The notes below the pieces were generated by a model. It saw only the letters and a program-made list of their open reading frames with translations, had not been told where the DNA came from and ran no database searches. From Luteipulveratus halotolerans (GTDB lineage: Bacteria; Actinomycetota; Actinomycetes; Actinomycetales; Dermatophilaceae), in assembly GCF_001247745.1 (NCBI RefSeq), contig NZ_LAIR01000002.1:2852001-2916000 (forward strand): a stretch of 64,000 nucleotides of DNA, in the 5' to 3' direction. The position numbers were made by a program, and so were the translations under genes. Shown one piece after another: positions 8,016 through 16,126 of this stretch. Position 1 is the first letter of the stretch. The number at the start of each line of letters is the position of its first letter.

Positions 8016-9674
8016 TCACTCACGCCGCAGGAACGCGTCGACGAACACGTTGGTGATCTCGTCGGGCGTCTTGGTGACGTAGGACAGGCCGTCGGTGGCG
8101 GTGGCGATGTCCTTGAGCGCCTTGGGGTCGGACTTGTTGCCGATGCCGATCGTGACGATCTTGACGGGCTTCTTGGGGTCGTACTGGCCGCGCAGCTGGG
8201 TGAGCACCTGCTGCAGGTCGAGGCCACCGCCCGGGTCGTCATTGGCACCGTCGGTCATGACCACGACGGAGTTGACGTAGCGGGCGTCGTAGGTGTCGTG
8301 CACGTGCTTGTACGCGGCCGCGACGGTGTCGTAGAGGCCGGTGTCACCGTTGCGCTCGGCCAGCGAGTGACCGGTCTTGAGAGCGGCCTTCAGCTGGGCC
8401 TTGTGGGCTCGACCCTGCGGGGTGTCGTCGATGCTCTCGATCGAGGGGGCGAGCTCTTTGTAGTCCTTGCCCTTGCCGTCGAGGTCGGTCGAGAACGCCC
8501 AGCCGCCGATCGACGTCGTCGGAGGAAGCACGTCGAGCGCCTGGGTGCACATCTTGGTGAGCATGTCCACGCGGGACTGCCCGGGCTGGATCTCCTGCAG
8601 CATCGAGCCCGACACGTCGAGGACGACGAGAATCCGGGCGTCCTTGCCGAGGTTGGCCCACGCGCGCTGGGCGCCCTGGTTGTCGGCCGTGCTCGCCTTG
8701 GGGACGATCTTGACACCGGCCGGCACGGCGGAGGCGGTCGGCAGCTGAGCCCCGGGCACCCGGAAACCGGCCTCGGTCAGCGCCTTCTTGCCGTCGGCCG
8801 ACACGAGCTGGTCGCGCAGGGCGTCGAGCGCGGCCTGCGGGGCCGGGTTGCCGCGTACGGGCGTGGTCCAGGTGTAGGTCAGCTGGGCGGCGCCCTCCTT
8901 GGGCACCAGCGGCGAGAGCTGGCCCTGCGGGTTGTTCTTGTTGTAGTCGGTGAGCTGCTGCTCGCTGACCGGGAAGAGGCGGGCGACGTCCTTGGACGAC
9001 TTGGCCTTGGCGAACAGCGTCTCCTCGGTGCTGAGCGACCGGCTCAGACGGAGGTACGAGCGCAGCAGCTCGCGCTTGTTCTCCTGCTGCCCCGCACCGG
9101 ACACCGCCTGGTTGGCCGCGACGACGGAGGTCAGCGTGGGCGTAGACTGGTCGGGGTTGATCATCGTCAACGGGTACTGGGTCTCCAGGATGCTCGCCCA
9201 CGACTGCGGCTTGGACAGCCGCGGGTCGTCGCGCAGGCTCGCGGGCACGCCCACCACGACCGGGCTGGTCGCGAGCGTCTCGCCCGGCGTCAGCCAGCCC
9301 GACGAACCCAGCTGGGCGTTGACGTTGTCGGCCCAGATCGTGCTGTCGGGGATCCACACGTCCGGCACCGACGAGCTGGTCTCGATGGCCTTGGCGGTCT
9401 CGCCCGCTCCCTGGGCCGAGACGTCGTACGACGCGCACGCCGCACCCTCGGACTCGACGGTGTCGGCGGCCGCCACGACGGAGTTGTACATCTCGGGCGT
9501 GGTCACGACGCGTACGCTCGCGGGGGTCTTGCAGCTGCCGCCGTCGTCGCCCATGAAGGAGACGGCCTTGCTGACCCCGAAACCGCCCGCGACGAGGGCA
9601 AGTGCGGCTCCACCGGCGATCGCGGCACGGCGGCCGTTCGGCGGCGGCGCGGCTTCGGCGTTGTGCTTACCCAT
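8016..9674 (-). CDS. substrate-binding and VWA domain protein
   Basis: 552 residues from the ATG giving MGKHNAEAA. It has one membrane helix near residues 17-35 (AAIAGGAALALVAGGFGVS), then a periplasmic-binding-protein type II-like domain (about 50-330) and a von Willebrand A domain (about 345-552). The VWA domain has the MIDAS signature ILVVLDVSGSM and a second metal-site motif VVVMTDGAND. Probably anchored outside the membrane, binding a ligand and a partner through Mg2+. An upstream in-frame ATG would add 23 or more residues lacking homology. The gene is divergent from the AI-2E exporter. Confidence 0.8.
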   Translation of the reverse strand: MGKHNAEAAPPPNGRRAAIAGGAALALVAGGFGVSKAVSFMGDDGGSCKTPASVRVVTTPEMYNSVVAAADTVESEGAACASYDVSAQGAGETAKAIETSSSVPDVWIPDSTIWADNVNAQLGSSGWLTPGETLATSPVVVGVPASLRDDPRLSKPQSWASILETQYPLTMINPDQSTPTLTSVVAANQAVSGAGQQENKRELLRSYLRLSRSLSTEETLFAKAKSSKDVARLFPVSEQQLTDYNKNNPQGQLSPLVPKEGAAQLTYTWTTPVRGNPAPQAALDALRDQLVSADGKKALTEAGFRVPGAQLPTASAVPAGVKIVPKASTADNQGAQRAWANLGKDARILVVLDVSGSMLQEIQPGQSRVDMLTKMCTQALDVLPPTTSIGGWAFSTDLDGKGKDYKELAPSIESIDDTPQGRAHKAQLKAALKTGHSLAERNGDTGLYDTVAAAYKHVHDTYDARYVNSVVVMTDGANDDPGGGLDLQQVLTQLRGQYDPKKPVKIVTIGIGNKSDPKALKDIATATDGLSYVTKTPDEITNVFVDAFLRRE

Positions 9675-9760
9675 GAGGACGTAGGTTACCCGTGCGACAA
9701 GTTCTGTGAGGAATCCGTCACATTCCAAGAATTGGGCCCCCATCACCCGAGGAGACGCGC

Positions 9761-10975
9761 ATGGCTCGCCGCCTTGACCCCGAGGGCACGCCGCCCCCAC
9801 CCGCCGAAGGCACCCCGCTCGACCGAGGTGCGGTGATCGGCGACGGGCTGCGCTGGACCGCGAGCTGGGCGCTGCGCACGATCGTCGTGCTGTTCGCGCT
9901 CTACCTGCTGCAGAAGGCGCTCGCCCCGTTGTGGGTGGCGATCCTGCCGGTCATCCTCGCGCTCGTCATCTCGACGGTGCTGTGGCCGCCGACGCGCTGG
10001 CTGCGGGCCCACGGGTTCGCCCCCGCTCTGGCGGCGGCGTGCTCCATCCTCGGCTCGTTCGTGCTGTTCGGCGGCGTCATCGCCGCGATCGTCCCGTCGG
10101 TCGTCGATCAGTCCGAGGACCTGTCCAACAAGGCCATCGCCGGCGTCAACGAGCTGCGCGACTGGGTGCAGGGCGAGCCGCTCAACGTGCGCCCCGAGCA
10201 GATCGACGACGGCGTCACCGCGATCACCGACAAGCTGCGCGAGAGCGGCTCGCAGATCGCCGGCGGCGTGTTCAGCGGGGTCTCCACGGCCGGCAGCCTC
10301 ATCGTGACGCTGGTCCTCGCGCTCATCCTCACGTTCTTCATGGTCAAGGACGGCCCGCGCTTCCTGCCCTGGCTGCGTCAGGTGTCCGGCGAGCGCGCGG
10401 GCGCCCACCTGACCGAGCTGCTCGTGCGCATGTGGAACACCCTCGGCGGCTTCATCCGCACCCAGGCCATCGTGTCGGCCGTCGACGCCGTGCTCATCGG
10501 CGGCGGTCTGCTGATCCTGCGCGTGCCGCTCGCGCTGCCGCTCGCGGTGCTGACCTTCCTCGGCGGGTTCATCCCGATCGTCGGTGCGACGGTCGCGGGC
10601 GCGCTCGCCGTGCTCGTCGCCCTCGTCACCAAGTCCTGGGTGACGGCGCTGATCGTCCTCGGCATCGTGATCGCCGTGCAGCAGCTCGAGGGCCACGTCC
10701 TGCAGCCGATGCTCCAGTCGCGCTCGATGAACCTGCACCCGGCCCTGGTCCTGCTCGGCATCGCGGTCGGCTCGCACGGCAACGGCGTGATCGGTGCCTT
10801 CCTCGCCGTCCCGACGGTCGCCCTGCTGTCGGTGCTGGTGCGCTACCTGGGCGAGCAGATCGACCTGCGTACCGGGGCCAAGCGCGCGTCCGACGTCACT
10901 CCTGCCACCGCACACGGCGCGCTCGCCGCCCAGGCGGGTGAGGCGGCGGGGCCAGGGCGTACGCCGACCGGCTGA
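9761..10975 (+). CDS. AI-2E family transporter (TqsA/PerM type)
   Basis: 404 residues with about seven to eight membrane helices, the first pair being TIVVLFALYLLQKALAPLWVAILPVILALVIS. The family core GGFIPIVGATVAGALAVLVAL and the QQLEGHVLQPMLQSRSMNLHP motif near the C-terminus are clear. Members export autoinducer-2 or act as secondary transporters; the substrate here is unknown. A good ribosome-binding site (GAGGAGA, about 5 bases before ATG) supports the start. Residues after ~385 are a variable Ala/Gly tail. Confidence 0.87.
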   Translation: MARRLDPEGTPPPPAEGTPLDRGAVIGDGLRWTASWALRTIVVLFALYLLQKALAPLWVAILPVILALVISTVLWPPTRWLRAHGFAPALAAACSILGSFVLFGGVIAAIVPSVVDQSEDLSNKAIAGVNELRDWVQGEPLNVRPEQIDDGVTAITDKLRESGSQIAGGVFSGVSTAGSLIVTLVLALILTFFMVKDGPRFLPWLRQVSGERAGAHLTELLVRMWNTLGGFIRTQAIVSAVDAVLIGGGLLILRVPLALPLAVLTFLGGFIPIVGATVAGALAVLVALVTKSWVTALIVLGIVIAVQQLEGHVLQPMLQSRSMNLHPALVLLGIAVGSHGNGVIGAFLAVPTVALLSVLVRYLGEQIDLRTGAKRASDVTPATAHGALAAQAGEAAGPGRTPTG

Positions 10976-11051
10976 GTCGTCGTACACCTGAGGCGACGCC
11001 CGGGCGAGGCGGCGCGAACCTCACGGGATGAGACGGGTCTGGGTGATCTGG

Positions 11052-11080
11052 TTCACATCGGGGTTACCGCGGCGTAGGTT
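11052..11080 (+). promoter_or_regulatory. promoter of DUF2505 gene, leaderless type
   Basis: TTCACA - 17 bp - TAGGTT, followed by six bases and then the ATG at 11087. The expected start point falls on or next to the start codon, so the mRNA is probably leaderless, which is common in actinobacteria; no ribosome-binding site is seen. Confidence 0.6.
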
Positions 11081-11086
11081 GCGCCC

Positions 11087-11584
11087 ATGCAGATCACTCA
11101 CTCGTGGACCGTGACGACGGACCCCGACCAGGCGTACGCCGACACGACGCAGGTCGAGTTCCAGAACGACAAGTGCGAGGAGGCCGGCGCGCTCAGGTAC
11201 GAGTGCGAGGTGACCGAGCAGGACGGTGGCCACGTCGTCACCGTCAAGCGCCTGATGCCCTCCGGCGACGTGCCCGACCTGGTCAAGAAGATCGTCGGCG
11301 ACAAGGTCGACATCGTCGAGGTCGTGACCTGGGGCGCCCGTGAGGCGGACGGCTCGCGCCAGGGCGTCCTCGACGTGGCGTTCAAGGGCCAGCCGATCTC
11401 GCTCAAGGGCACGACGCGCATCGAGCCCGACGGCACGGGTTCGAAGGTCACCGTCGACGCCGACCTCAGGGCCAAGATCCCGGTCGTCGGCGGCAAGATC
11501 GAGAAGATGAGCGGCCCCGAGGTGCTCAAGTCGCTCCAGGCGGAGGAGACCACCTCCTACGCCTGGGCCGAGCGCAGCAGCTGA
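11087..11584 (+). CDS. DUF2505 family protein
   Basis: 165 residues covering a single DUF2505 domain, a SRPBCC/START-like fold. Typical features are the opening MQITHSWTVTTDPDQAYADTTQ, the middle TVKRLMPSGDVPDLVKKIVGD and the end VVGGKIEKMSGPEVLKSLQAEE. Members are cytoplasmic and probably bind a hydrophobic ligand; no function is known. It stands alone behind its own promoter. Confidence 0.85.
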   Translation: MQITHSWTVTTDPDQAYADTTQVEFQNDKCEEAGALRYECEVTEQDGGHVVTVKRLMPSGDVPDLVKKIVGDKVDIVEVVTWGAREADGSRQGVLDVAFKGQPISLKGTTRIEPDGTGSKVTVDADLRAKIPVVGGKIEKMSGPEVLKSLQAEETTSYAWAERSS

Positions 11585-11637
11585 CCGGCCGAGTCTGCCG
11601 CCTTCCGCCTGTCGGTGGGAGGCGGCAGACTCGCGTC

Positions 11638-11973
11638 ATGGCGTACGACGAGGGGCTGGCCCAGCGCATCCGTGACCTGGTCGTCGACGACCTCGACGTC
11701 ACCGAGAAGCGCATGTTCGGCGGCCTGGCGTTCCTGGTCAACGGGCACATGTCGGTGGCGGTCAGCGGTTCGGGCGGGCTGATGTCGCGGGCCGAACCCG
11801 AGGACGCCGAGCGGCTCGTGCTCGAAGCCGGCGTCGAGCCGTTCGAGATGCGGGGCAAGGCGCTGCGCGGGTGGCTGCGGGTGTCGGAGTCGCGGCTGGA
11901 GTCCGATGACGACCTGCGCGCGTGGGTCGAGCGCGGCCTCGACGTCGCACGGTCGTTGCCGGTCAAGCCCTAG
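11638..11973 (+). CDS. TfoX/Sxy N-terminal domain protein
   Basis: 111 residues equal to the TfoX_N domain only: LAQRIRDLVVDDLDVTEKRMFGGLAFLVNGHMSVAVS, then WLRVSESRLESDDDLRAWVERGLDVARSLP. In gammaproteobacteria the full TfoX regulates competence, but in actinobacteria the stand-alone N-domain is common and has no known role. Its 3' end overlaps the convergent kinase gene by 11 bases. Confidence 0.82.
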   Translation: MAYDEGLAQRIRDLVVDDLDVTEKRMFGGLAFLVNGHMSVAVSGSGGLMSRAEPEDAERLVLEAGVEPFEMRGKALRGWLRVSESRLESDDDLRAWVERGLDVARSLPVKP

Positions 11974-13087
11974 GCAGCTCGACCACGACCTGCAGGCCGC
12001 CCTCGGGCCGCGGCGTCAGCGTCAGGGTGCCGTCGTGCGCGCGCGTGATGCTGTCGACGATGGCGAGGCCGAGCCCGACGCCCGGGTGTCGGTCGCGGGT
12101 GCGCTCGGCGCCGCGCTGGAACGGCTCGGTGAGGGTCGCGACCGTGGCCGGGTCGAGATGCTCGCCCGAGCTCTCGACGCTCAGGGCGACCGTGGTGGCC
12201 TCAGCACGCACCACCACGCGCACGCTCCCGCGCTCGGGCAGGTTGTGCACGATCGCGTTGTGCACGAGGTTGGTCGTGAGCTGCAGCAGGAGCGCGCCGG
12301 ACCCCTCGGTGGGTGCGGGCTCGCCCGTCGTCTCGATGCGTACGCCGTGCCGCTCGGCCAGGGGCAGCAACGTCTCGGTCGCCTCTTCGGCCAGCAGTGA
12401 GAGGTCGACCGGCTCGCGCGCGAACGTCCTCTGGTCGGCGCGGCTGAGTAGCAGCAACGCCTGGGTGAGGTCGATGGCACGGGCGTTGACCGCGTCGAGG
12501 TGGCGCAGCAGCTCGTCGGTGTCACGGTCGGGGTCCTCGCGTGCGACCTCGAGCATCGTCTGCGTGATCGCGAGCGGGGTCCGCAGCTCGTGCGAGGCGT
12601 TGGCGGCGAAACGCCTCTGCTCCTCGACGTGCGCCTCGAGGCGGGCGAGCATGGTGTCGAACGCATCCGCCAGCTCACGGAACTCGTCGCTGTGCCCCTC
12701 CAGGCGGATGCGGTGCGAGAGCGTCCCGGTCGCTGCGACCCGGGTGGCGTCGGTGATGCGGTTCAACGGCGCGAGCATCCGTCCGGCGAGCACCCACCCG
12801 CCGACCAGGCCGAGCAGCAGCAGCGCGGCGAGGGCCCACGCGGCCTTCGGCGCGAACGCCCGCCACAGGTCGGAGCGGCCGGCGACGAACTGGCCCGGCC
12901 CGCCGGGCGCCCCACCGGTGCCGGGCCGGGACCGGGTCGGCACCACGGTCGCCTGATCGGGCACGTACCTCAGCAGGAACACCCACACGACCGCGAGCAG
13001 CAGCGCCCCCGCGACCATGACCAGGGCCGCGTAGCTCAGGGTGAGCCGCAGCCGGACGCTCGGCCCGGGCGGTCTAGCCACGGCCAT
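11963..13087 (-). CDS. sensor histidine kinase
   Basis: 374 residues. TM1 (about 17-38), an extracellular loop rich in Pro/Gly, TM2 (about 85-105), a HAMP linker, then the dimerisation box RFAANASHELRTPLAITQTM with the phospho-His, and a HATPase domain (N box TTNLVHNAIVHNLP, G box HPGVGLGLAIVDSI). It autophosphorylates and passes phosphate to the regulator, whose gene overlaps its start by 14 bases. The pairing with an adjacent VanY-like carboxypeptidase suggests a cell-wall signal. The start ATG (MAVARPPGPSV) is inside the regulator gene. Confidence 0.88.
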   Translation of the reverse strand: MAVARPPGPSVRLRLTLSYAALVMVAGALLLAVVWVFLLRYVPDQATVVPTRSRPGTGGAPGGPGQFVAGRSDLWRAFAPKAAWALAALLLLGLVGGWVLAGRMLAPLNRITDATRVAATGTLSHRIRLEGHSDEFRELADAFDTMLARLEAHVEEQRRFAANASHELRTPLAITQTMLEVAREDPDRDTDELLRHLDAVNARAIDLTQALLLLSRADQRTFAREPVDLSLLAEEATETLLPLAERHGVRIETTGEPAPTEGSGALLLQLTTNLVHNAIVHNLPERGSVRVVVRAEATTVALSVESSGEHLDPATVATLTEPFQRGAERTRDRHPGVGLGLAIVDSITRAHDGTLTLTPRPEGGLQVVVELPRA

Positions 13088-13760
13088 CACTCGTGTCGAT
13101 GCCGGTGTCGATGCGATAGCCGACGCCGGGCACGGTGGCGATGACCCAGGGCTCGCCGAGTCGTTTGCGCAGGGCCGACACGGTGATGCGTACGGCGTTG
13201 GTGAACGGGTCGGCGTTCTCGTCCCAGGCACGTTCGAGCAGGTCCTCGGCGCTCACGACACCGCCCTCGGCCTCGACGAGCACCTCCAGCACGGCGAACT
13301 GCTTGCGGGTCAGCGCGACGTAGCGCCCGTCGCGGAACACCTCGCGACGGAACGGGTCCAGCCGCAGCCCGGCGATCTCGTACACCGGCGGTCTGCTGCG
13401 CGTACGCCGACGGTCCAGCGCCCGCAGTCGCATCACCAGCTCGCGCAGCTCGAACGGTTTGGTGAGGTAGTCGTCGGCGCCGAGCTCGAAACCGGACGCC
13501 TTGTCGTCGAGGCGGTCGGCCGCGGTCAGCATCAGGATGGGCGTGCCGCTGCCGGAGGCGACGATGTGCTGGGCGATCTGGTCGCCGGACGGCCCGGGCA
13601 CGTCACGGTCGAGCACCGCGATGTCGTAGGCGTGCACGTCGAGCATCTCCAGCGCCGTGTCGCCGTCGAGGGCGATGTCAGCGGCGATCGCCTCCAGGCG
13701 CAGACCATCGCGGATGGCCTGCGCCATCAGGGGCTCGTCCTCGACGACCAGTACGCGCAT
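13074..13760 (-). CDS. OmpR/PhoB-family response regulator
   Basis: 228 residues. Receiver domain (1-115) with acidic pocket VVEDEP, phospho-acceptor Asp in IAVLDRDVPG, the Thr in LMLTAAD, and Lys in ADDYLTKPFELREL. Winged-helix DNA-binding domain (about 130-225) with LTRKQFAVLEVLVEAEGGVVSAEDLLERAWDE (cut here only by domain, not quoted further). It likely controls itself, the kinase and the divergent carboxypeptidase gene; the 90-bp gap to that gene must hold both promoters, but I see no clear operator. Confidence 0.9.
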   Translation of the reverse strand: MRVLVVEDEPLMAQAIRDGLRLEAIAADIALDGDTALEMLDVHAYDIAVLDRDVPGPSGDQIAQHIVASGSGTPILMLTAADRLDDKASGFELGADDYLTKPFELRELVMRLRALDRRRTRSRPPVYEIAGLRLDPFRREVFRDGRYVALTRKQFAVLEVLVEAEGGVVSAEDLLERAWDENADPFTNAVRITVSALRKRLGEPWVIATVPGVGYRIDTGIDTSDGRG

Positions 13761-13850
13761 CGTGCCTCGATGCTACGAGCGAGGGCGTATCGCCGGTGTA
13801 TCGAAATCGCCATACGCCCTGGCAACGTCGCCGCTCGTTGGCTGGTCGGC

Positions 13851-14540
13851 ATGGTCACCCACACACCTGTACGCCGGACGTCGCGCCTCACCCTGATCGC
13901 GGTCCTGCTCGTCCTGCTCGCCATCGGCATCGGCCTCATCGGCGCGGTGCGGTCACCGTCGCCGAGCCCGTCACGGACCTTGCTGCCGTGGTCGCCGCAG
14001 GTGACGAGCGACGCGACCACCGCGTCCAGCGCTCCCCGGAAGGCCGGCACCGACGTCCACGACGACGGCGCCGACCAGGAGGACGACGTCGTCGACGAGG
14101 AGGACGGTGTCGTCCCCGACGGCACGACAGTCTTCTCGTCGGCGCCGGCCGTGGCCAGGCTCCACCCCGCACTGCGGTCAGCCCTGCGACGAGCGGCGGA
14201 CGGGGCCTCCCAGGACGGGGTGCGGTTCGAGGTCAACAGCGGGTGGCGCTCACCGGCGTACCAGGAGCAGCTGCTGCGTGAGGCGGTCGCGAAGTACGGG
14301 TCGCAGGAGAAGGCGGCCCGCTGGGTGGCGACTCCGCAGACCTCACCGCACGTGTCGGGCGATGCGGTCGACGTCGGCCCGTCGTTCGCGGCGAAGTGGC
14401 TCGGCAAGCACGGCGCGGCGTACGGGCTGTGCCGGGTGTACGACAACGAGCCGTGGCACTTCGAGCTGCGGCCGGACGCCGTGCGCGACGGCTGCCCTGG
14501 TCGGTACGCCAACCCCTCGCAGGACCCGCGCCTGCAGTGA
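13851..14540 (+). CDS. D-Ala-D-Ala carboxypeptidase, VanY-like (M15)
   Basis: 229 residues. N-terminal signal anchor (LTLIAVLLVLLAIGIGLIGAV, stated as residues 12-32), an acidic linker, then an M15B peptidase domain. Zinc ligands and catalytic residues are visible in SPHVSGDAVDVG (the SxHxxGxAxD motif) and EPWHFEL (the ExxWH pair). It trims the terminal D-Ala of peptidoglycan stem peptides outside the membrane. It is divergent from a two-component system, an arrangement like vanRS-vanY, but the vanH/A/X resistance genes are absent here, so wall remodelling is likelier than glycopeptide resistance. The start ATG is chosen because it precedes the signal anchor. Confidence 0.85.
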   Translation: MVTHTPVRRTSRLTLIAVLLVLLAIGIGLIGAVRSPSPSPSRTLLPWSPQVTSDATTASSAPRKAGTDVHDDGADQEDDVVDEEDGVVPDGTTVFSSAPAVARLHPALRSALRRAADGASQDGVRFEVNSGWRSPAYQEQLLREAVAKYGSQEKAARWVATPQTSPHVSGDAVDVGPSFAAKWLGKHGAAYGLCRVYDNEPWHFELRPDAVRDGCPGRYANPSQDPRLQ

Positions 14541-14592
14541 CCGCCGGGCGGACTGGATGGCGTCCTCGGTTACCATCGCAGCTGGTCTATCC

Positions 14593-14665
14593 GCCCCCGT
14601 AGCTCAGGGGATAGAGCACCGCTCTCCTAAAGCGGGTGTCGGCTGTTCGAATCAGCCCGGGGGCA
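14593..14665 (+). tRNA. tRNA-Arg (anticodon CCT)
   Basis: Full cloverleaf: acceptor GCCCCCG/CGGGGGC, D stem GCTC/GAGC, anticodon stem CCGCT/AGCGG with loop CTCCTAA (anticodon CCT at 14626-14628, reads AGG), T stem GGCTG/CAGCC with loop TTCGAAT, discriminator A. CCA is not encoded. It is the last host feature before the prophage. Confidence 0.95.
14641..14665 (+). other. possible left attachment site (attL) in the tRNA 3' end
   Basis: The change from host to phage genes happens right after this tRNA, and tRNA 3' halves are the classic target of tyrosine integrases. The exact core cannot be set because the right junction is outside the window and no integrase is present to the left of the immunity genes. 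Confidence 0.35.
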
Positions 14666-14744
14666 CTGGGAAGTCTCGATCCAGCGGGGCCGAAGATCAG
14701 TCATCCTTCAGTCATTTCGTGCAAGAAGCGTACGACGTCAGTCA

Positions 14745-15164
14745 TCAGCACGGTTCGTGCTCGGCGAGGTCGGCCAGCATCGCCCGCCATGCGAACCGCT
14801 CGCCCCCGTCCAGCGACGCCAGCCGGCACGTCAGAACGTCCTCGGTCACCCACAGCTCCTCGGCGGCCTCCTCGGCCGGCAGGCACATCCGAGCCACCCG
14901 CAGCAGGTCGTTCAGCGGGATCAGCCGGCGCGCGACCTCCCGCTCGACCGCGGCCTCCTCGGCCGCCGACGGCACCTCCGGGATCCCCCGTTCGTCATGG
15001 ACGAGCTCGTGCATCAGCACGCAGCGCCGCTCCACCTGGTTCAGGTCGCGCGCGAGCACGACGGTCCCGTCCGACTTGATCAGCCCGTGCGTGCGCGGGG
15101 GTAGCTCCGCGAACACGACATCGAGGTGTGGGCGTCCCCTGAGCGCCCGCCACGGATGCATCAT
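14745..15164 (-). CDS. ImmA/IrrE-family metallopeptidase
   Basis: 139 residues. HELVH at residues 52-56 (in VLMHELVHDERG) is the HExxH zinc site, with a Glu-rich helix (PSAAEEAAVEREVARRL) following as usual in this family. Such phage proteases cleave the adjacent repressor in response to damage or other signals and so control lysogeny. Located just upstream of the tRNA junction, on the same strand as and ~30 bp after the repressor gene. A second Met three bases further in is an equally good start. Confidence 0.82.
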   Translation of the reverse strand: MMHPWRALRGRPHLDVVFAELPPRTHGLIKSDGTVVLARDLNQVERRCVLMHELVHDERGIPEVPSAAEEAAVEREVARRLIPLNDLLRVARMCLPAEEAAEELWVTEDVLTCRLASLDGGERFAWRAMLADLAEHEPC

Positions 15165-15196
15165 GCGGAGAACCTAGGCGTGGCGTGCGACACCGG

Positions 15197-15697
15197 TCAC
15201 ATCTCGTCTCCCGGGTCCTGGTTCTCCTCGCCGGCCGCGTCGGCCTCGGCCTGGCGTGCGCGCCGGTTCTGCTCCGTCTGACCGCCCTCGTTCGCCGCGA
15301 CCCGCAGGTCCGATAGGCGCTCCTCTGCGCGCCCGCTGCCTGCCTTGCCGTACACCTCGGCCTCCAGCGCCTCGATGCGGTCCTGTAGCTCGCTCACCCA
15401 GTTCTCCACGTTGTTGATGTAGCCCGGGTCCGAGTATTGACCGCTGAAGACGGGGCCTTCCCCGATGGACAGGGCGCCCGGCACCTTCCTCCAGTTCCCG
15501 CCAGAGTCGGGCCACAAGGTCTTCAACGCGGCGACCAGACGATCCTCCCGGACGGACTGCCCTGACTCGATCCGGTCCCACGTTGCAGCGTTCAGCCCAG
15601 CCGCCTGGTAGGCGCCTGACTTGGTGCCGTACTTGGCAGTCCTCTGGTCCTTGACGCGCTGCGCGATTCGCTCGCGATCCGTCTGGTTCATGTCCAC
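15197..15697 (-). CDS. prophage HTH repressor (CI-like)
   Basis: 166 residues. An HTH of the XRE type lies at about residues 10-65 (YQAAGLNAATWDRIESGQSV is the recognition part). A coiled coil follows (ENWVSELQDRIEALEAEV, near 97-115) for dimerisation, and a charged tail ends the protein. It has no self-cleaving peptidase domain, which fits the separate ImmA-type protease next door. It should bind the operators between it and the divergent Cro-like gene and keep the lytic promoter off. Confidence 0.75.
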   Translation of the reverse strand: MDMNQTDRERIAQRVKDQRTAKYGTKSGAYQAAGLNAATWDRIESGQSVREDRLVAALKTLWPDSGGNWRKVPGALSIGEGPVFSGQYSDPGYINNVENWVSELQDRIEALEAEVYGKAGSGRAEERLSDLRVAANEGGQTEQNRRARQAEADAAGEENQDPGDEM

Positions 15698-15714
15698 GCG
15701 CCAACCGTGCCAGA

Positions 15715-15852
15715 CACACCTAGGAACATCTACATCCGCTCAGGAACACCTGCACCCACTGAGTGAGCCCAGCAAATGACAGCGATGTCTTTCCGCAGGC
15801 CAACTGACCAAATGTTCCTGTTTCCATCTGTTGCCATGTGTTCCTAGGTGTG
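15715..15852. promoter_or_regulatory. immunity operator region with four AGGAACA sites
   Basis: Between the divergent repressor and Cro-like genes. The outer two sites are a perfect 14-bp inverted pair: CACACCTAGGAACA (15715-15728) and TGTTCCTAGGTGTG (15839-15852). The inner two are AGGAACA at 15742-15748 and TGTTCCT at 15813-15819. This is the likely binding array of the repressor and of the Cro-like protein. Confidence 0.7.
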
Positions 15853-15859
15853 GTTATCT
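15831..15859 (+). promoter_or_regulatory. lytic promoter for Cro-like/antirepressor operon
   Basis: TTGCCA - 17 bp - TTATCT. The right-hand operator (15839-15852) fills the spacer, so a bound repressor would block RNA polymerase. The -10 box ends six bases before the ATG at 15866; the transcript would be leaderless. Confidence 0.65.
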
Positions 15860-15865
15860 ACTCCC

Positions 15866-16126
15866 ATGAACCCCACCGCTACGACCGTCGAGGTCAACGG
15901 CTACGCGCTCCGCGAGCTGCGGGTCCGCTCCGGCATCGGCGTCGCGGATCTCGCCGATCAGGTCGGCGTCAAGCGCCCCTACATCGCAAAGATCGAGCTC
16001 GGCCACAGCCGCCGAGTGAGCCCGAAGGTCTACAACGCTCTGCTCGCGGCGCTCGCCATCACCGACCGCCGAGTGCTGATGGCCAACCCGCACGCCGCCG
16101 CCGAGCAGATTTCGGAGGCCTCCTGA
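15866..16126 (+). CDS. Cro-like HTH protein
   Basis: 86 residues, XRE-family HTH at about 12-65: LRELRVRSGIGVADLADQVG, then KRPYIAKIELGHSRRVSP. A GTG 18 bases upstream is possible but lies within the operator; the ATG follows the -10 box at leaderless distance and is preferred. Its position, divergent from the repressor and first in the early operon, fits a Cro-type switch protein. It overlaps the antirepressor gene (ATGA). Confidence 0.75.
   Translation: MNPTATTVEVNGYALRELRVRSGIGVADLADQVGVKRPYIAKIELGHSRRVSPKVYNALLAALAITDRRVLMANPHAAAEQISEAS

Noticed and set aside
5577..9836. Very long plus-strand open frame opposite the helicase and VWA genes
   Set aside because: It is the mirror of real minus-strand genes in GC-rich DNA; composition is Arg/Gly/Val rich with no domain, and it spans two unrelated genes.
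13074..14540. Glycopeptide-resistance (van) cluster
   Set aside because: Only a two-component system and a VanY-like enzyme are present; vanH, vanA/B and vanX are missing.
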